This document shows positions 16,891 through 26,255 of a DNA stretch of 38,295 nt, piece after piece. The stretch is taken from contig JAICWX010000052.1 of assembly GCA_025934635.1 (NCBI GenBank), forward strand, positions 1 through 38,295, written 5' to 3'. Within the stretch, counting starts at the first letter, position 1. Every line of letters begins with the position of its first letter. The position numbers and the translations under genes were made by a program. Below the pieces are notes generated by a model. That model was not told the DNA's origin. It ran no database searches and saw nothing but the letters and a program-made list of their open reading frames with translations. The DNA comes from Streptosporangiaceae bacterium. GTDB lineage: Bacteria; Actinomycetota; Actinomycetes; Streptosporangiales; Streptosporangiaceae.

Positions 16891-17706
16891 ATGCTTGCCA
16901 GACACCGCCAGTCGCTCATCTTGCAAGCCGTCAGGAGCGACGGCAGCGCCCGTGTCAGCGATCTCACTCAGCGACTCGGCGTCTCGGATATGACTATCCG
17001 CCGGGACCTCGAGGTGCTCGCCAGGGACGGCCTGGTGGAGAAGGTACACGGAGGCGCGGTCCTGCCGGGTTCGCCCGCTAGCCACGAGCCGGGCTTCGAA
17101 GCCAAGCTCGTGCTCGAGCGGCCGGAGAAGACCGCCATCGCCCGGGCCGCCGCTGGCCTGGTCACGCCGGGTACGGCGATCGCCATCGCCGGCGGGACGA
17201 CCACGTTCGAGCTGGCCCAGTGCCTGCTCGACGTGCCCGGGCTCACTATCGTCACGAACTCGCTGCGGGTCACCAACCTGTTCAGCGGGACTCGCGGCCT
17301 CGACGGCACGGCCGACTCGGTTGTGCTGACCGGCGGCGTCCGCACCCCCTCGGACGCACTCGTCGGGCCGGTGGCCGACCTGACCATCAGATCGCTCCAC
17401 TTCGACTTGCTCTTCCTCGGCTGCTCCGGCTTCGACACCGACGCCGGACTGACCACGCCCAACCTGGCCGAGGCGGAGACCAACCGCTCCCTGATCCGGG
17501 TCGCGCGGCGCGTCGTCGTGCTGGCCGACCACACCAAGTGGAACCTGGTCAGCCTGAGCTCGTTCGCCCGGCTCAGCGAGGCCGACGTGCTCGTCACCGA
17601 CGACATGCTGCCGGGCGACGCCCGCAGCCAGCTGGCCGAGCAGGTCGGCGAGATCGTGTACGCGGAGAGCATGCTCGCCGGGCACGTCTCGAAGAAGTCG
17701 GCCTGA
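16891..17706 (+). CDS. DeoR-family transcriptional regulator
   Basis: A 271-residue repressor of the DeoR/GlpR family. The N-terminal winged helix (1-58) ends in the family signature DMTIRRDLEVLARDGLVEKVHGGAV. The C-terminal part is the sugar-phosphate-binding isomerase-like domain: GTAIAIAGGTTTFELA, then LTIVTNSLRVTNL, then DLLFLGCSGFDTDAGLTTP and VLADHTKWN. A strong AAGGAGG site lies at 16874-16880. It is read away from the sugar ABC operon and probably senses a phosphorylated sugar made from that transporter's substrate, though this is inference. It ends at a shared terminator with ispG. Confidence 0.93.
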   Translation: MLARHRQSLILQAVRSDGSARVSDLTQRLGVSDMTIRRDLEVLARDGLVEKVHGGAVLPGSPASHEPGFEAKLVLERPEKTAIARAAAGLVTPGTAIAIAGGTTTFELAQCLLDVPGLTIVTNSLRVTNLFSGTRGLDGTADSVVLTGGVRTPSDALVGPVADLTIRSLHFDLLFLGCSGFDTDAGLTTPNLAEAETNRSLIRVARRVVVLADHTKWNLVSLSSFARLSEADVLVTDDMLPGDARSQLAEQVGEIVYAESMLAGHVSKKSA

Positions 17707-17739
17707 GAGAGCAGCGCTGAGAAAGTAGCGCTGAAACGC

Positions 17740-17776
17740 CTTGTCCCTCCCCGGCACTGGGCCGGGGAGGGACAAG
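17740..17776. terminator. Bidirectional terminator between DeoR and ispG genes
   Basis: A perfect 16-bp inverted repeat (17740-17755 and 17761-17776) with a five-base ACTGG loop lies between two converging genes. It lacks T-tracts, as usual in GC-rich actinobacteria. Confidence 0.85.
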
Positions 17777-17785
17777 GGAAGAACC

Positions 17786-18940
17786 TCAGTAGGTCGTGAC
17801 GACCGGGCCGCCGTCGGCGCCCTCGGCGACCTCGGCCTGCTCGGCCAGGCGCATGGCCTCCTCGATCAGGGTCTCCACGATCTGGGACTCGGGCACGGTC
17901 GCGATCACCTTGCCGCGGACGAAGATCTGGCCCTTGCCGTTACCGGAGGCGACGCCGAGGTCGGCCTCGCGGGCCTCCCCCGGGCCGTTGACGACACAGC
18001 CCATGACGGCGACGCGGAGCGGGACCTCCATGCCCTCCAGCCCGGCGGTCACCTCCTCGGCCAGCTTGTACACGTCGACCTGGGCGCGGCCGCAGGACGG
18101 GCAGGACACGATCTCCAGGCCGCGCTGGCGCATGCCGAGCGACTCCAGGATCGAGATGCCGACCTTGACCTCCTCGACCGGCGGCGCGGACAGCGAGACC
18201 CGGATGGTGTCGCCGATGCCCTCGGCCAGCAGCGCGCCGAACGCGACGGCCGACTTGACCGTGCCCTGGAACGCGGGGCCGGCCTCGGTCACGCCGAGGT
18301 GCAGGGGGTAGTCACACTGCCGGGCCAGCTGCCGGTAGGCGTTGATCATCACCACCGGGTCGTGGTGCTTGACCGAGATCTTGATGTCGCGGAAGCCGTG
18401 CTCCTCGAACAGGGAGCATTCCCACAGCGCCGACTCGACCAGCGCCTCGGGGGTGGCCTTGCCGTACTTGGCCAGCAGCCGCTTGTCCAGCGAGCCGGCG
18501 TTGACGCCGATCCGGATCGGGGTGCCCGTGTCGCTGGCCGCGCGGGCGATCTCGGCGATCTTGTCGTCGAACTGCTTGATGTTGCCCGGGTTGACCCGGA
18601 CCGCGGCGCAGCCGGCCTTGATCGCGGCGAACACGTACTTCGGCTGGAAATGAATGTCGGCGATGACCGGGATCTGCGACTTCTTCGCGATGGCGGGCAG
18701 CGCGTCGGCGTCGTCCTGGGACGGCACCGCGACCCGGACGATCTGGCAGCCGGAGGCGGTGAGCTCGGCGATCTGCTGGAGGGTGGCGTTGACGTTGGCG
18801 GTGAGGGTCGTCGCCATGGACTGCACCGATACCGGCGCTCCGCCGCCGACCGGCACCGACCCCACCATGATCTGACGGGACACGCGACGCTCGGCCAGCG
18901 GTGCTGGCGGCGTCTGCGGCATGCCCAGATCGATACTCAT
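17786..18940 (-). CDS. ispG: 4-hydroxy-3-methylbut-2-enyl diphosphate synthase
   Basis: IspG (GcpE) makes HMBPP from methylerythritol cyclodiphosphate, the second-last step of the MEP isoprenoid pathway, using a [4Fe-4S] cluster. The TIM-barrel part contains [17 protein letters not shown] and VRVNPGNI. The cluster ligands are two cysteines in SCPSCGR (280 and 283), Cys315 in [10 protein letters not shown] and the Glu at the end of that motif. I chose the ATG at 18940, three codons inside a TTG, because a GGGGG site stands right before it. It lies downstream of dxr and the site-2 protease on the same strand (126 bp gap), the normal actinobacterial order. Confidence 0.95.
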   Translation of the reverse strand: MSIDLGMPQTPPAPLAERRVSRQIMVGSVPVGGGAPVSVQSMATTLTANVNATLQQIAELTASGCQIVRVAVPSQDDADALPAIAKKSQIPVIADIHFQPKYVFAAIKAGCAAVRVNPGNIKQFDDKIAEIARAASDTGTPIRIGVNAGSLDKRLLAKYGKATPEALVESALWECSLFEEHGFRDIKISVKHHDPVVMINAYRQLARQCDYPLHLGVTEAGPAFQGTVKSAVAFGALLAEGIGDTIRVSLSAPPVEEVKVGISILESLGMRQRGLEIVSCPSCGRAQVDVYKLAEEVTAGLEGMEVPLRVAVMGCVVNGPGEAREADLGVASGNGKGQIFVRGKVIATVPESQIVETLIEEAMRLAEQAEVAEGADGGPVVTTY

Positions 18941-19066
18941 AGCCCCCAACCGTTTCTGTAGGCAGACCCCGGATCTTCCACCCCGTCATTGAATCACCCC
19001 GGGATGACCACATGAAGCCAGACGCTGACGGGCGTGTCGGTTACTCCCGGCCGGAGATACGCACTG

Positions 19067-20263
19067 TTAACCGGCGATATTCACCGGGTTCACGATGTCG
19101 GCCAGGATCAGCAGGACGCCGAAGACCATCAAGATCACGAAGATGCTGAAGCTGGCCGGCAGCAGCTTGGCCATGTCGACCAGGCCGGGGTCGGGCCGCT
19201 TGCGGAGCCGGGCGAACCAGGCCCGGATCCGCTCCCAGGCGACCACGGCCACGTGACCGCCGTCCAGCGGCAGCAGCGGGAGCATGTTGAAGGCGCCGAC
19301 GAAGATGTTCAGCGAGGCGATGAGCAGCAGCACGAAGCTGACCTTGAACTGCCAGCCGACGTTGGCGGCGATCGCGGTCCCGGTGGCCTCGGCCGCGCCG
19401 ACCACGCTGCTGACCTGGCCGGCGGCCGTATTGCCGCGGTCCTTGCTGAACAGCTTGGGCAGCGCCCCGGGCAGCGCGCCGACCGCCTTGACCGAGCCCA
19501 CGATGACCTGGCCGAACGACGTCCCGGCGTACTGGGCGGCCCGGACCGGGTTGGCCGCCTGGAACACGATGGTCGGCGCGATGCCCAGGTAGGAGCCGCT
19601 GCGGCCGCTGACCGAGGCCAGCGTGGCGTGCAGGGTCAGCGTCTGGTGGCCGCGCTTGACCGTGATGGCCGCGTCCGAGCCGGCCGGGGCCTGCCGGATC
19701 TCGTTGCCGAGCTGGGTCCAGTTGCTCACCGGCTTGCCGTTGAACGCCGTCACCTGGTCGCCGAGCCGCAGCCCGGCCAGCTTGGCCGGGGACGCCTTGT
19801 CCGCGGCGGTGCAGGTGCCGTTGTTCAGCTGGGTGGTGCTGGCGGCCACGCAGGTGCTGATCGTGCCCAGCTGGGTGGTGTTGTCGTTCTCGATGCCGAT
19901 GCCCAGCGCCAGGCCGAAGATCAGCAGGAAGGCCAGCACGAAATGCATGAACGAGCCCGCGCACAGGACCAGGATCCGCTGCCAGCCCGGATGGGCGCGG
20001 AACGACCTCGGCTCATCCGCCGGGTCGTCCACGTCGTCGAGCGAGTGCATCCCGATGATCTTGACGAAGCCGCCGAACGGCAGCGCCTTGATGCCGTACT
20101 CGGTCTCGCCCCGCCGGATGGACCAGATCGTCGGCCCGAAGCCGAGGAAGTACCTGGTGCACTTCATGCCGAACTTCTTGGCCACCACGAAGTGGCCGGT
20201 CTCGTGCAGCATCACGGAGAAGAGCAGGGCGACGAGGAAAATGACCCAGCCGATCAGGTCCAT
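19067..20263 (-). CDS. rip1: Site-2 intramembrane metalloprotease (M50, RseP/Rip1 type)
   Basis: A 398-residue zinc protease that cuts membrane proteins such as anti-sigma factors within the bilayer. The zinc motif HETGH is at residues 20-24 in the first membrane segment, and the third ligand region NMLPLLPLDGGH lies near 330. A PDZ domain sits between about 150 and 225 (GLRLGDQVTAFNGKPVSNW). Four membrane segments are predicted. It lies between dxr (41 bp upstream) and ispG, the conserved order (Rv2870c-Rv2869c-Rv2868c in Mycobacterium). Mycobacterial Rip1 affects cell envelope lipids; the substrate here is unknown. Confidence 0.93.
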   Translation of the reverse strand: MDLIGWVIFLVALLFSVMLHETGHFVVAKKFGMKCTRYFLGFGPTIWSIRRGETEYGIKALPFGGFVKIIGMHSLDDVDDPADEPRSFRAHPGWQRILVLCAGSFMHFVLAFLLIFGLALGIGIENDNTTQLGTISTCVAASTTQLNNGTCTAADKASPAKLAGLRLGDQVTAFNGKPVSNWTQLGNEIRQAPAGSDAAITVKRGHQTLTLHATLASVSGRSGSYLGIAPTIVFQAANPVRAAQYAGTSFGQVIVGSVKAVGALPGALPKLFSKDRGNTAAGQVSSVVGAAEATGTAIAANVGWQFKVSFVLLLIASLNIFVGAFNMLPLLPLDGGHVAVVAWERIRAWFARLRKRPDPGLVDMAKLLPASFSIFVILMVFGVLLILADIVNPVNIAG

Positions 20264-20304
20264 CCAGTCGTCCTTCCTGTTGCTGCCTACGCTGCCTTAA
20301 CGTC

Positions 20305-21600
20305 CTAGATCGCCGAGGCGTTCAGTTCCCGGGCCCGCTTGCGGGCCCAGTCGTCCACGGCCAGCACATCCGCCACGGTGGTGACGGCCGTGCGCGCGGC
20401 GTCGTGTTCCGAGACTATCTGGGCCACGGTGTCAACAATGCGAGGGAAGCTGATCCTTCCCGCCTGGAAGTCCGCCACGCACGCCTCGTTCGCCGCGTTG
20501 TACACCGCGGGCGCGGTACCCCCGGCCGCGGCCGCCTCGCGGGCCAGCGCGACGGCGGGGAAAGCGGCGTCGTCGAGCGGCTCGAACGTCCAGGTGGCGG
20601 CGGTCGACCAGTCCAGGCCCGGAGAGGCGTCCGGCACCCGGTCGGGCCAGGCCATGCCCAGCGAGATCGGCAGCCGCATGTCCGGCGGGGACGCCTGGAT
20701 GATGGTCGCGCCGTCGGAGAACTCCACCATCGAGTGGACGATCGACTGCGGGTGCACCACCACGTCGATGCGGTCCAGGCCGAAGCCGAACAGCAGGTGC
20801 GCCTCGATCACCTCCAGGCCCTTGTTCACCAGCGTGGCCGAGTTGATGGTGATCACCGGGCCCATGTTCCAGGTCGGGTGGGCGAGCGCCTGCTTCGGCG
20901 TCACGTCGTCAAGCTCAGCCCGGCTCCAGCCACGGAACGGGCCGCCGCTCGCGGTCAGTACCAGGCGGCGCACCTCCGAATCGCGGCCGGCTCGCAGGCA
21001 CTGGGCGATGGTGGAGTGCTCGGAGTCGACCGGGACGATCTGCCCGGGCTTGGCCCGGCTGGTGACCAGCGGGCCGCCGACGATCAGCGACTCCTTGTTG
21101 GCCAGGGCGAGCGTCCGGCCCGCATCCAGCGCGGCCAGCGTGGCCTGCAGCCCGGCCGCCCCGGTGATGCCGTTGAGCACGACGTCGCACGGCCACGCCG
21201 CCGCCTCGCTGACCGCGTCCGGGCCGGCCAGCAGCCGGGGCAGCACGGAGGAGGCGGGGAGGGGGCCGGGCGCACCGGGGGCGGGAAAGGCGGAATGGCC
21301 GGCGTCGGCGTCCGGGCCGGGGGGCGGGGTGGGGTGGGCGAGGCGGGAACGGGAGCCCGTTCGGGAGAAAAGGTTGTGGAGGGCGGCCTGGACGTCGGGT
21401 ACGGCGGCCGGGCTGGCTACGGCCACCGCGGCCACCCCGAACTCGGCGGCCTGCTGGGCCAGCAGGTCCGGCTGGCCGCCGCCGGCGGCGAGGGCGACGA
21501 CCCGGAACCGGCCGGGGTTGCGCCGGATGATGTCCAGCGCCTGGGTGCCGATCGAGCCGGTGGAACCGAGGATCACGATCTCGCGCGGCTGAGATTTCAC
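20305..21600 (-). CDS. dxr: 1-deoxy-D-xylulose-5-phosphate reductoisomerase
   Basis: Dxr (IspC) turns DXP into MEP with NADPH, the first committed step of the MEP pathway. The NADPH motif GSTGSIG is at 12-18. The catalytic region has [12 protein letters not shown] and [13 protein letters not shown] with metal and substrate ligands, followed by [10 protein letters not shown]. At 431 residues it is longer than the usual 390-400, because a Pro/Gly/Ala-rich stretch at about 76-120 (21241-21375) sits between the Rossmann domain and the catalytic domain. All key motifs are intact, so it should be active. First gene of dxr-rip1-ispG. Confidence 0.95.
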   Translation of the reverse strand: MKSQPREIVILGSTGSIGTQALDIIRRNPGRFRVVALAAGGGQPDLLAQQAAEFGVAAVAVASPAAVPDVQAALHNLFSRTGSRSRLAHPTPPPGPDADAGHSAFPAPGAPGPLPASSVLPRLLAGPDAVSEAAAWPCDVVLNGITGAAGLQATLAALDAGRTLALANKESLIVGGPLVTSRAKPGQIVPVDSEHSTIAQCLRAGRDSEVRRLVLTASGGPFRGWSRAELDDVTPKQALAHPTWNMGPVITINSATLVNKGLEVIEAHLLFGFGLDRIDVVVHPQSIVHSMVEFSDGATIIQASPPDMRLPISLGMAWPDRVPDASPGLDWSTAATWTFEPLDDAAFPAVALAREAAAAGGTAPAVYNAANEACVADFQAGRISFPRIVDTVAQIVSEHDAARTAVTTVADVLAVDDWARKRARELNASAI

Positions 21601-21628
21601 CGGTCCATTGTCCGCTACCCGCGGGCCC

Positions 21629-21673
21629 GGCCGCGCCGCCGCCCTGACATTAGCGTCGGACGGCGGCGCGGCC
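21629..21673 (-). terminator. Hairpin terminator after the phosphatase-like gene
   Basis: Perfect 13-bp arms (21629-21641 and 21661-21673) with a 19-base loop lie directly downstream of the secreted phosphatase-like gene and before dxr on the same strand. Confidence 0.7.
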
Positions 21674-21681
21674 TGATGCGT

Positions 21682-24162
21682 TTAGAACCGGTGGGCCAGC
21701 GCCCCGGCGGCGGCGATCAGCCCCTTGCAGGCGGCCGTCTGGCCGGCCGCGCCGGGGACTGGCTGGCCGCCGAACGCGGCCGTCTCCAGTTCGCCCTTCA
21801 CGCGCAGGGCGAGCGCATCGCGCAGGCGGTCGAGCCCGGTCAGCGCGGCGTTGACCGTCTTGTACTCGGTGTCGGCGGTGGTGCTGGACTCGACGGCGGC
21901 CGTCGAGGCCTGCAGGGTAAAGGCCCCGAACTGGCCGACGCTGGAGTTCAGCTGCTTGTAGCAGGCACCCAGGGCGGCCACTCCCGGCGCGGCCAGCGCG
22001 TGGTCCGGGGCGGCCAGGATCTGGGTGACGACCCGGCCGTCGTGCTCGTAGTCATCCTTGAGTCCGGTCAGGTACATCAGCGTCGGACGCAGGTCGGTCT
22101 CGTCCATCCAGGTGCCGGTGGTGCCGCTGTTGACCACCTCGACCTGGCCGCTGTTCGCCCCGGCCGAGCTGGGGCCGGCGTTCGGCGCCTGCCCGTCCAG
22201 GCCGAGGTGCTTCACGCCCGGGCCGGCGAAGGCCGCGTAGTTGGTGTTGATCTCGGCGGCGTAGTCGCCGTGGTCCCAGGCGAACCCGGTGTTCTGGGTC
22301 ACGCACGCCCCGCCGCCGCAGTCGGCCGGGCCCGGGCTGAAGAAGTAGTCCGGCTTGGCGAACAGCGCGAACGTCGGCGTCCGGGCCGGGTCGGCGTTGA
22401 CCATGTGCAGGATCGCCATCTCGGCCGGGTCGGCGAGGAAGTTCGTGATCTTCTGGGTACCGCCCGCGTACGGGTTGCTCGCGGTCAGCCCGGACACGTC
22501 GCGTTCCAGCGAGCGGACCTTCGCGTCGTTCGGGCCGGGGTCGCCGGTGACGTAGAACTCCGGCGCGGTGTCCGATTCGAGGCTGAACGGCGTGGTGTCG
22601 TTCTTTTCGGTGGCCAGCAGGCCGGTGATGTTGCCGGCCAGCTCGCCGAAGGAGCCCTTGGGGTACGTGCACGCGATCGTGGTGCCGTTGCAGTTGGCCG
22701 GGGTGGGCTGGATGGCGCGGCCCACGTTGGCGCCGGCCTCGTGGTCGCCCTCGTCCGAGCTGAGGATGAACTCCGTGTTGGCCGGGGTGATGCCGTCGGC
22801 TGCCAGCCGCTTGAAGAACGAGCCGAACGCCTGGTTGTAGTACTGAGCCTGGGCGACGTAGCACGCGGTGCCGCTGCCGAGCGCGGCGGGCGCGGCGTTG
22901 CACGCGGCCAGGCCCGGGATGTTCTCATTGCCGTGGATGTCGGCGATGTAGCCGTTCACCACCGGCAGGCCCGCCTCCAGCGAGTCGGCCATGTAGGCCA
23001 GCGTCTGCGAGGCGTTGATCGGGCCGAAGCCGGGGAAGCCGGGGCTCGTGGTGAAGGCGCCGTTGATCTGGTTGCCGTTCTCGTCCACCAGGTTCCCGGC
23101 CGCGTTGGTGACCTGGAAGCCGTGGTGGCTCACGTCCGGCGTGCCCGCGCCGAGCTGCGGCGCGACGTACCGGTGCCCGAACAGCGCCTGGAACCCGTGG
23201 TAGCTGCCTGGTTCGTCCGGCAGTACGTCGGGCGCCGCGGTCGCGTTGGCGGCCGTCTGCCCGAACTTGACGCCCTTGGCGTCGGCGCAGAACGCGTTGC
23301 CCTGGGCGCAGTGCACGGCCACGCCGATGTAGTCGGCGGTCTCGGCGTCCTTGAAGGAGTCCTTGTCCGCCGCCAGCTGCTGCGCCTCCGGGGAGCCGGC
23401 GCCGAAGAAGTGGGCGATGTCCGGCGTGGTGTTCTCGAGCTCCTGGTTGGCGGTCGCGATGTCGGCTACGTCGCAGCCCGCCCGGGTGAACGGCACCCAC
23501 GGCGCCGGCGGGGTGGTGGCCGCGCTCACGGCGTGCGGCGCGGTGGCCGGGGGCACGGGGGCGTAGGGCATGTTCGCGTTGGTGTCGTGGTTCGCGTTCG
23601 GCGTCTTGGCGGTGTCGTCGACCGGGTCGGTCCAGTAGGCGAACGAGCTGGCCGGGTCGGTGGTGTTGAAGGCGCCGTTCGGTCCGTCGGTGTTGTAGGC
23701 CTGGTAGCTGTTCGAGATCGGCATGCCCAGCCGGTCGCCGTACAGGCCGCTCCAGGTGGTCAGCAGGTCATCGGCGGTGTGCGCGATGAGCGGGGTGTGG
23801 CTGTTGGACAGGAACGTGCCGTTGTCTTCGAAGAAGCTCAGCAGGTTGGGCATGAGCTCGAGGTCGGAGGGGACGTTCGGGTTGTCCCGGAAGTAGTGCA
23901 CGTTGTCGTAGGTGAGTTCCACCACGTGCTTGACGCCGTTGCCCAGGTGGCACGACGCGCCGGCGGCGGATGCTGTCGCCGCGGTGGCCGGCGCGGTCGC
24001 GGCGGCGGCGGGCATGGCCAGCGAGGTCCCGGCCAGGCCCAGCGTGCCGAGCAGGGCCGCCGACCCGGCGATCGTGGTAGTGCGGAGTGCTGTGGCGGTA
24101 CGGAGTGCCGTGGCGGTACGGAGCCAGGCCGTCAGGCGTCGCGTGTCCCGTCTTCTCCTCAT
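21682..24162 (-). CDS. Secreted alkaline-phosphatase-superfamily protein
   Basis: An 826-residue exported protein. The basic N-terminus has a sixfold-residue repeat (RTATAL twice, then RTTTIA) from 18-bp DNA repeats at 24080-24125, followed by a hydrophobic signal sequence ending near AMPAAAA. The alkaline phosphatase-like fold shows VELTYDNVHYFRDNPN at the first metal strand. The probable nucleophile region is HTPLIAHTADDLLTTWSGLYGDRLG, and the metal-binding stretches are SSDEGDHEAG and FAWDHGDYAAEINTNYAAFAGPGV. Cysteines are spread across the mature part. The substrate (phosphate ester, phospholipid or other) cannot be told. A GAGGA site precedes the ATG. CTTTCAG is repeated 22 bp apart upstream (24229 and 24251). 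Confidence 0.8.
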   Translation of the reverse strand: MRRRRDTRRLTAWLRTATALRTATALRTTTIAGSAALLGTLGLAGTSLAMPAAAATAPATAATASAAGASCHLGNGVKHVVELTYDNVHYFRDNPNVPSDLELMPNLLSFFEDNGTFLSNSHTPLIAHTADDLLTTWSGLYGDRLGMPISNSYQAYNTDGPNGAFNTTDPASSFAYWTDPVDDTAKTPNANHDTNANMPYAPVPPATAPHAVSAATTPPAPWVPFTRAGCDVADIATANQELENTTPDIAHFFGAGSPEAQQLAADKDSFKDAETADYIGVAVHCAQGNAFCADAKGVKFGQTAANATAAPDVLPDEPGSYHGFQALFGHRYVAPQLGAGTPDVSHHGFQVTNAAGNLVDENGNQINGAFTTSPGFPGFGPINASQTLAYMADSLEAGLPVVNGYIADIHGNENIPGLAACNAAPAALGSGTACYVAQAQYYNQAFGSFFKRLAADGITPANTEFILSSDEGDHEAGANVGRAIQPTPANCNGTTIACTYPKGSFGELAGNITGLLATEKNDTTPFSLESDTAPEFYVTGDPGPNDAKVRSLERDVSGLTASNPYAGGTQKITNFLADPAEMAILHMVNADPARTPTFALFAKPDYFFSPGPADCGGGACVTQNTGFAWDHGDYAAEINTNYAAFAGPGVKHLGLDGQAPNAGPSSAGANSGQVEVVNSGTTGTWMDETDLRPTLMYLTGLKDDYEHDGRVVTQILAAPDHALAAPGVAALGACYKQLNSSVGQFGAFTLQASTAAVESSTTADTEYKTVNAALTGLDRLRDALALRVKGELETAAFGGQPVPGAAGQTAACKGLIAAAGALAHRF

Positions 24163-24319
24163 GAGCTGTTCCTCTCACGCGTGAAGCGCGGCGCACCCAA
24201 GCCGGCACCGCGCGCCCACAATGCCACGCTTTCAGCTAGCTCAGAAGAGACTTTCAGGTGTCTTTTTGTGCAAATCTGGCGACACCCGGGGCAGCCGTTT
24301 ATACACCCGCCGCATGCGG

Positions 24320-24352
24320 CACCCCAGCCCCACTGTCACCGGGGCTGGGGTG
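24320..24352 (-). terminator. Hairpin terminator after the pterin dehydratase gene
   Basis: Perfect 12-bp arms CACCCCAGCCCC and GGGGCTGGGGTG (24320-24331, 24341-24352) enclose a nine-base loop, 36 bp past the stop codon. Confidence 0.8.
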
Positions 24353-24387
24353 GGTGCTCATGGAGGCGGGTGGTTTCCGTGGAGGCG

Positions 24388-24666
24388 TCAGGACAGGGCG
24401 GAAATCTGGCGGGCGAGGGCGAAGTCGTTGGCGGTCAGGCCGCCCGCCGAGTGGGTGCTGAGGGTCAGCGTCACCTTGTTCCACGAGATGGCGACGTCGG
24501 GGTGGTGGTTGGCGCTTTCGGCCAGGTAGGCGACGGCGCCGAGGTAGAGCAGGGCGTCGCGGAAGTCCTTGCGCTCGGTGACCGTGGTGATGGCGGTGCC
24601 GTCGCGGGTCCAGGCCGGGACGGTGGCCAGTGCCTCGCTGATCTGGGGCTCGGTGAGAAGGTCCAT
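24388..24666 (-). CDS. phhB: Pterin-4a-carbinolamine dehydratase
   Basis: A 92-residue enzyme that removes water from 4a-hydroxytetrahydropterin, recycling the cofactor of aromatic amino acid hydroxylases. The whole family motif is present: AESANHHPDVAISWNKV, then LSTHSAGGLTANDFALA. It is full length. The ATG at 24666 gives the usual N-terminus (MDLLTEPQI). It is divergent from gcvT with only 22 bp between the two start codons, so the promoters must overlap. In many bacteria this small enzyme is encoded away from any hydroxylase, and none is visible here. Confidence 0.92.
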   Translation of the reverse strand: MDLLTEPQISEALATVPAWTRDGTAITTVTERKDFRDALLYLGAVAYLAESANHHPDVAISWNKVTLTLSTHSAGGLTANDFALARQISALS

Positions 24667-24688
24667 GGTTCCGGCATACCATTCCCAG
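24667..24688. promoter_or_regulatory. Very short divergent promoter region shared by phhB and gcvT
   Basis: TACCAT at 24677-24682 ends six bases before the gcvT GTG, the spacing of a leaderless promoter. On the other strand TATGCC lies six bases before the phhB ATG and overlaps the first hexamer. Both genes would then be leaderless and share one polymerase landing site. This is inference. Confidence 0.4.
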
Positions 24689-25789
24689 GTGACAACACCG
24701 AGGCAGACCCCGCTATCCGAGGTCCACGAGCGGCTCGGCGCGGCGATGACCTCGTTCGCGGGCTGGCAGATGCCGCTGCGGTACGCCGGCGAGACCGCCG
24801 AGCACCAGGCGGTGCGGCACGCGGCCGGCCTGTTCGACCTGTCGCACATGGGCGAGATCACCGTGGCCGGCCCGGAGGCCGGCGCCGTGCTGGACTACGC
24901 GCTGGTCGGCAACCTGTCCGCGCTGCGGCCGGGGCGGGCCCGGTACACGATGATCTGCGCGGAAGACGGCGGCGTGCTCGACGACCTGGTCGTGTACCGG
25001 CTGGACGACGGCGAGTTCCTGGTCATCGCCAACGCCTCCAACACCGATGTGGTCTTCGGGGCGCTGGCTGACCGGGTTCGCGGTTCCGACGCCCGGGTCA
25101 CCGACGCGACCGGGGACTACGCGCTGGTCGCCGTGCAGGGACCGGCCGCGGCGGGGATCCTGGCGCCGCTGGCCGGCGGCCTGGATCTCGACGCCATGAA
25201 GTACTACGCGGGGGCGTCCGGTTCGGTCGCCGGGCGGCGGGCCTGGGTGGCGCGGACCGGGTACACCGGCGAGGATGGCTTCGAGGTGTTCTGCCGCCCG
25301 GAGGACGCCGTGCCCGTCTGGGAGGCGCTGGCGGCCGCGGGCGGACCGGCCGGCCTGGTCCCCGCGGGCCTGGCCGCCCGCGATACGCTCCGGCTGGAGG
25401 CCGGCATGCCGCTGTACGGCAACGAGCTCGGCCCGGACGTGACACCTTTCGAAGCGGGCCTAGGACGGGTGGTGAAGTTCGACAAGCCGGGCGAGTTCGT
25501 GGGCCGCGAGGCCCTGGCCGCCCGGGCTGCGTCCGGACCCGTCCGGCGGCTGGCCGGGCTGACGATCCAGTCCCGCCGGATCGCCCGGCACGGGTATCCG
25601 GTGCTGGCGGACGGTTCCGAATGTGGCGTCGTCACCAGCGGGGCCCCGTCGCCGACGCTGGGCGTGCCGATCGCGATGGCGTTCCTCGACCCGGCCGATT
25701 CCGAAGATCACGTCCTTACCGTGGGCATCAGGGGTGAAGCGGTGCCCGCTCAACTGACGGACCTGCCGTTTTACCGGAGGAGACAATAA
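24689..25789 (+). CDS. gcvT: Glycine cleavage system T protein (aminomethyltransferase)
   Basis: A 366-residue enzyme that moves the aminomethyl carbon from lipoylated GcvH to tetrahydrofolate, releasing ammonia. The N-terminus has [12 protein letters not shown] and [13 protein letters not shown]. The folate site includes [19 protein letters not shown], the catalytic Asp lies in this stretch, and [31 protein letters not shown] and the C-terminal [12 protein letters not shown] follow. I chose the GTG at 24689 because it gives the family N-terminus; an ATG at 24665 would overlap the phhB start. It is followed two bases later by gcvH. The P protein gene is not in the window. Confidence 0.93.
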   Translation: MTTPRQTPLSEVHERLGAAMTSFAGWQMPLRYAGETAEHQAVRHAAGLFDLSHMGEITVAGPEAGAVLDYALVGNLSALRPGRARYTMICAEDGGVLDDLVVYRLDDGEFLVIANASNTDVVFGALADRVRGSDARVTDATGDYALVAVQGPAAAGILAPLAGGLDLDAMKYYAGASGSVAGRRAWVARTGYTGEDGFEVFCRPEDAVPVWEALAAAGGPAGLVPAGLAARDTLRLEAGMPLYGNELGPDVTPFEAGLGRVVKFDKPGEFVGREALAARAASGPVRRLAGLTIQSRRIARHGYPVLADGSECGVVTSGAPSPTLGVPIAMAFLDPADSEDHVLTVGIRGEAVPAQLTDLPFYRRRQ

Positions 25790-25791
25790 CG

Positions 25792-26193
25792 ATGAGCGTT
25801 CCAGCCGAGCTGCACTACACCCCGGAGCACGAGTGGGTCTCACTCGACGGCACCACGGCATCGATCGGCATCACCGACTACGCGGCCCAGCAACTGGGCG
25901 ACGTGGTCTACGTGTCCCTGCCGGCCGCGGGCAGCCCGGTCACGGCCGGCGAGCCCTGCGGTGAGGTGGAATCGGTCAAGTCGGTCAGCGACCTTTACTC
26001 CCCCGTGGACGGCGAGGTCATCGAGGTCAACGCCGAGCTCGAGGACGACCCGTCCCTGGTCAACGCCGACCCGTACACGGCCGGCTGGATGTTCCGGGTG
26101 CGCGTGCCGCAGGACGGCGACGGCCAGCCGGCCCTGCCGGCCGACATGCTGTCCGCGGCCGAGTACGAAGAGCTGACCAAGAGCGCTGGCTAG
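25792..26193 (+). CDS. gcvH: Glycine cleavage system H protein
   Basis: A 133-residue carrier whose lipoyl-lysine shuttles the aminomethyl group between GcvP, GcvT and GcvL. The lipoylated residue is Lys63 in [13 protein letters not shown]. The opening [12 protein letters not shown] and the closing GWMFRVRV are standard. A GGAGGA site precedes the ATG, and the gap to gcvT is two bases, so the two are co-translated. Confidence 0.96.
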   Translation: MSVPAELHYTPEHEWVSLDGTTASIGITDYAAQQLGDVVYVSLPAAGSPVTAGEPCGEVESVKSVSDLYSPVDGEVIEVNAELEDDPSLVNADPYTAGWMFRVRVPQDGDGQPALPADMLSAAEYEELTKSAG

Positions 26194-26244
26194 CCGGTTG
26201 GCTAGCTTGGCCGGTTGGCTAGCCTGGCCGGTTGGCTAGCTTGG
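26194..26244. repeat. Three 17-bp tandem repeats after gcvH
   Basis: Three copies of CCGGTTGGCTAGCTTGG (the middle one with a C change) lie between convergent genes. Each carries the palindrome GCTAGC. The period is not a multiple of three, in keeping with noncoding DNA. Confidence 0.9.
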
Positions 26245-26255
26245 CCGGCTTGCGG

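Noticed and set aside
16363..17775. A 470-codon minus-strand frame across the DeoR gene and its upstream region
   Set aside because: It is antisense to a clear DeoR gene with a good ribosome binding site, and the upstream half lies in repeat-like DNA.
20404..25071. A 1,555-codon open frame on the plus strand
   Set aside because: It runs antisense to dxr and the phosphatase-like gene and into gcvT out of frame. Its Arg/Gly/Val-rich translation has no motifs. It is a GC-bias shadow.
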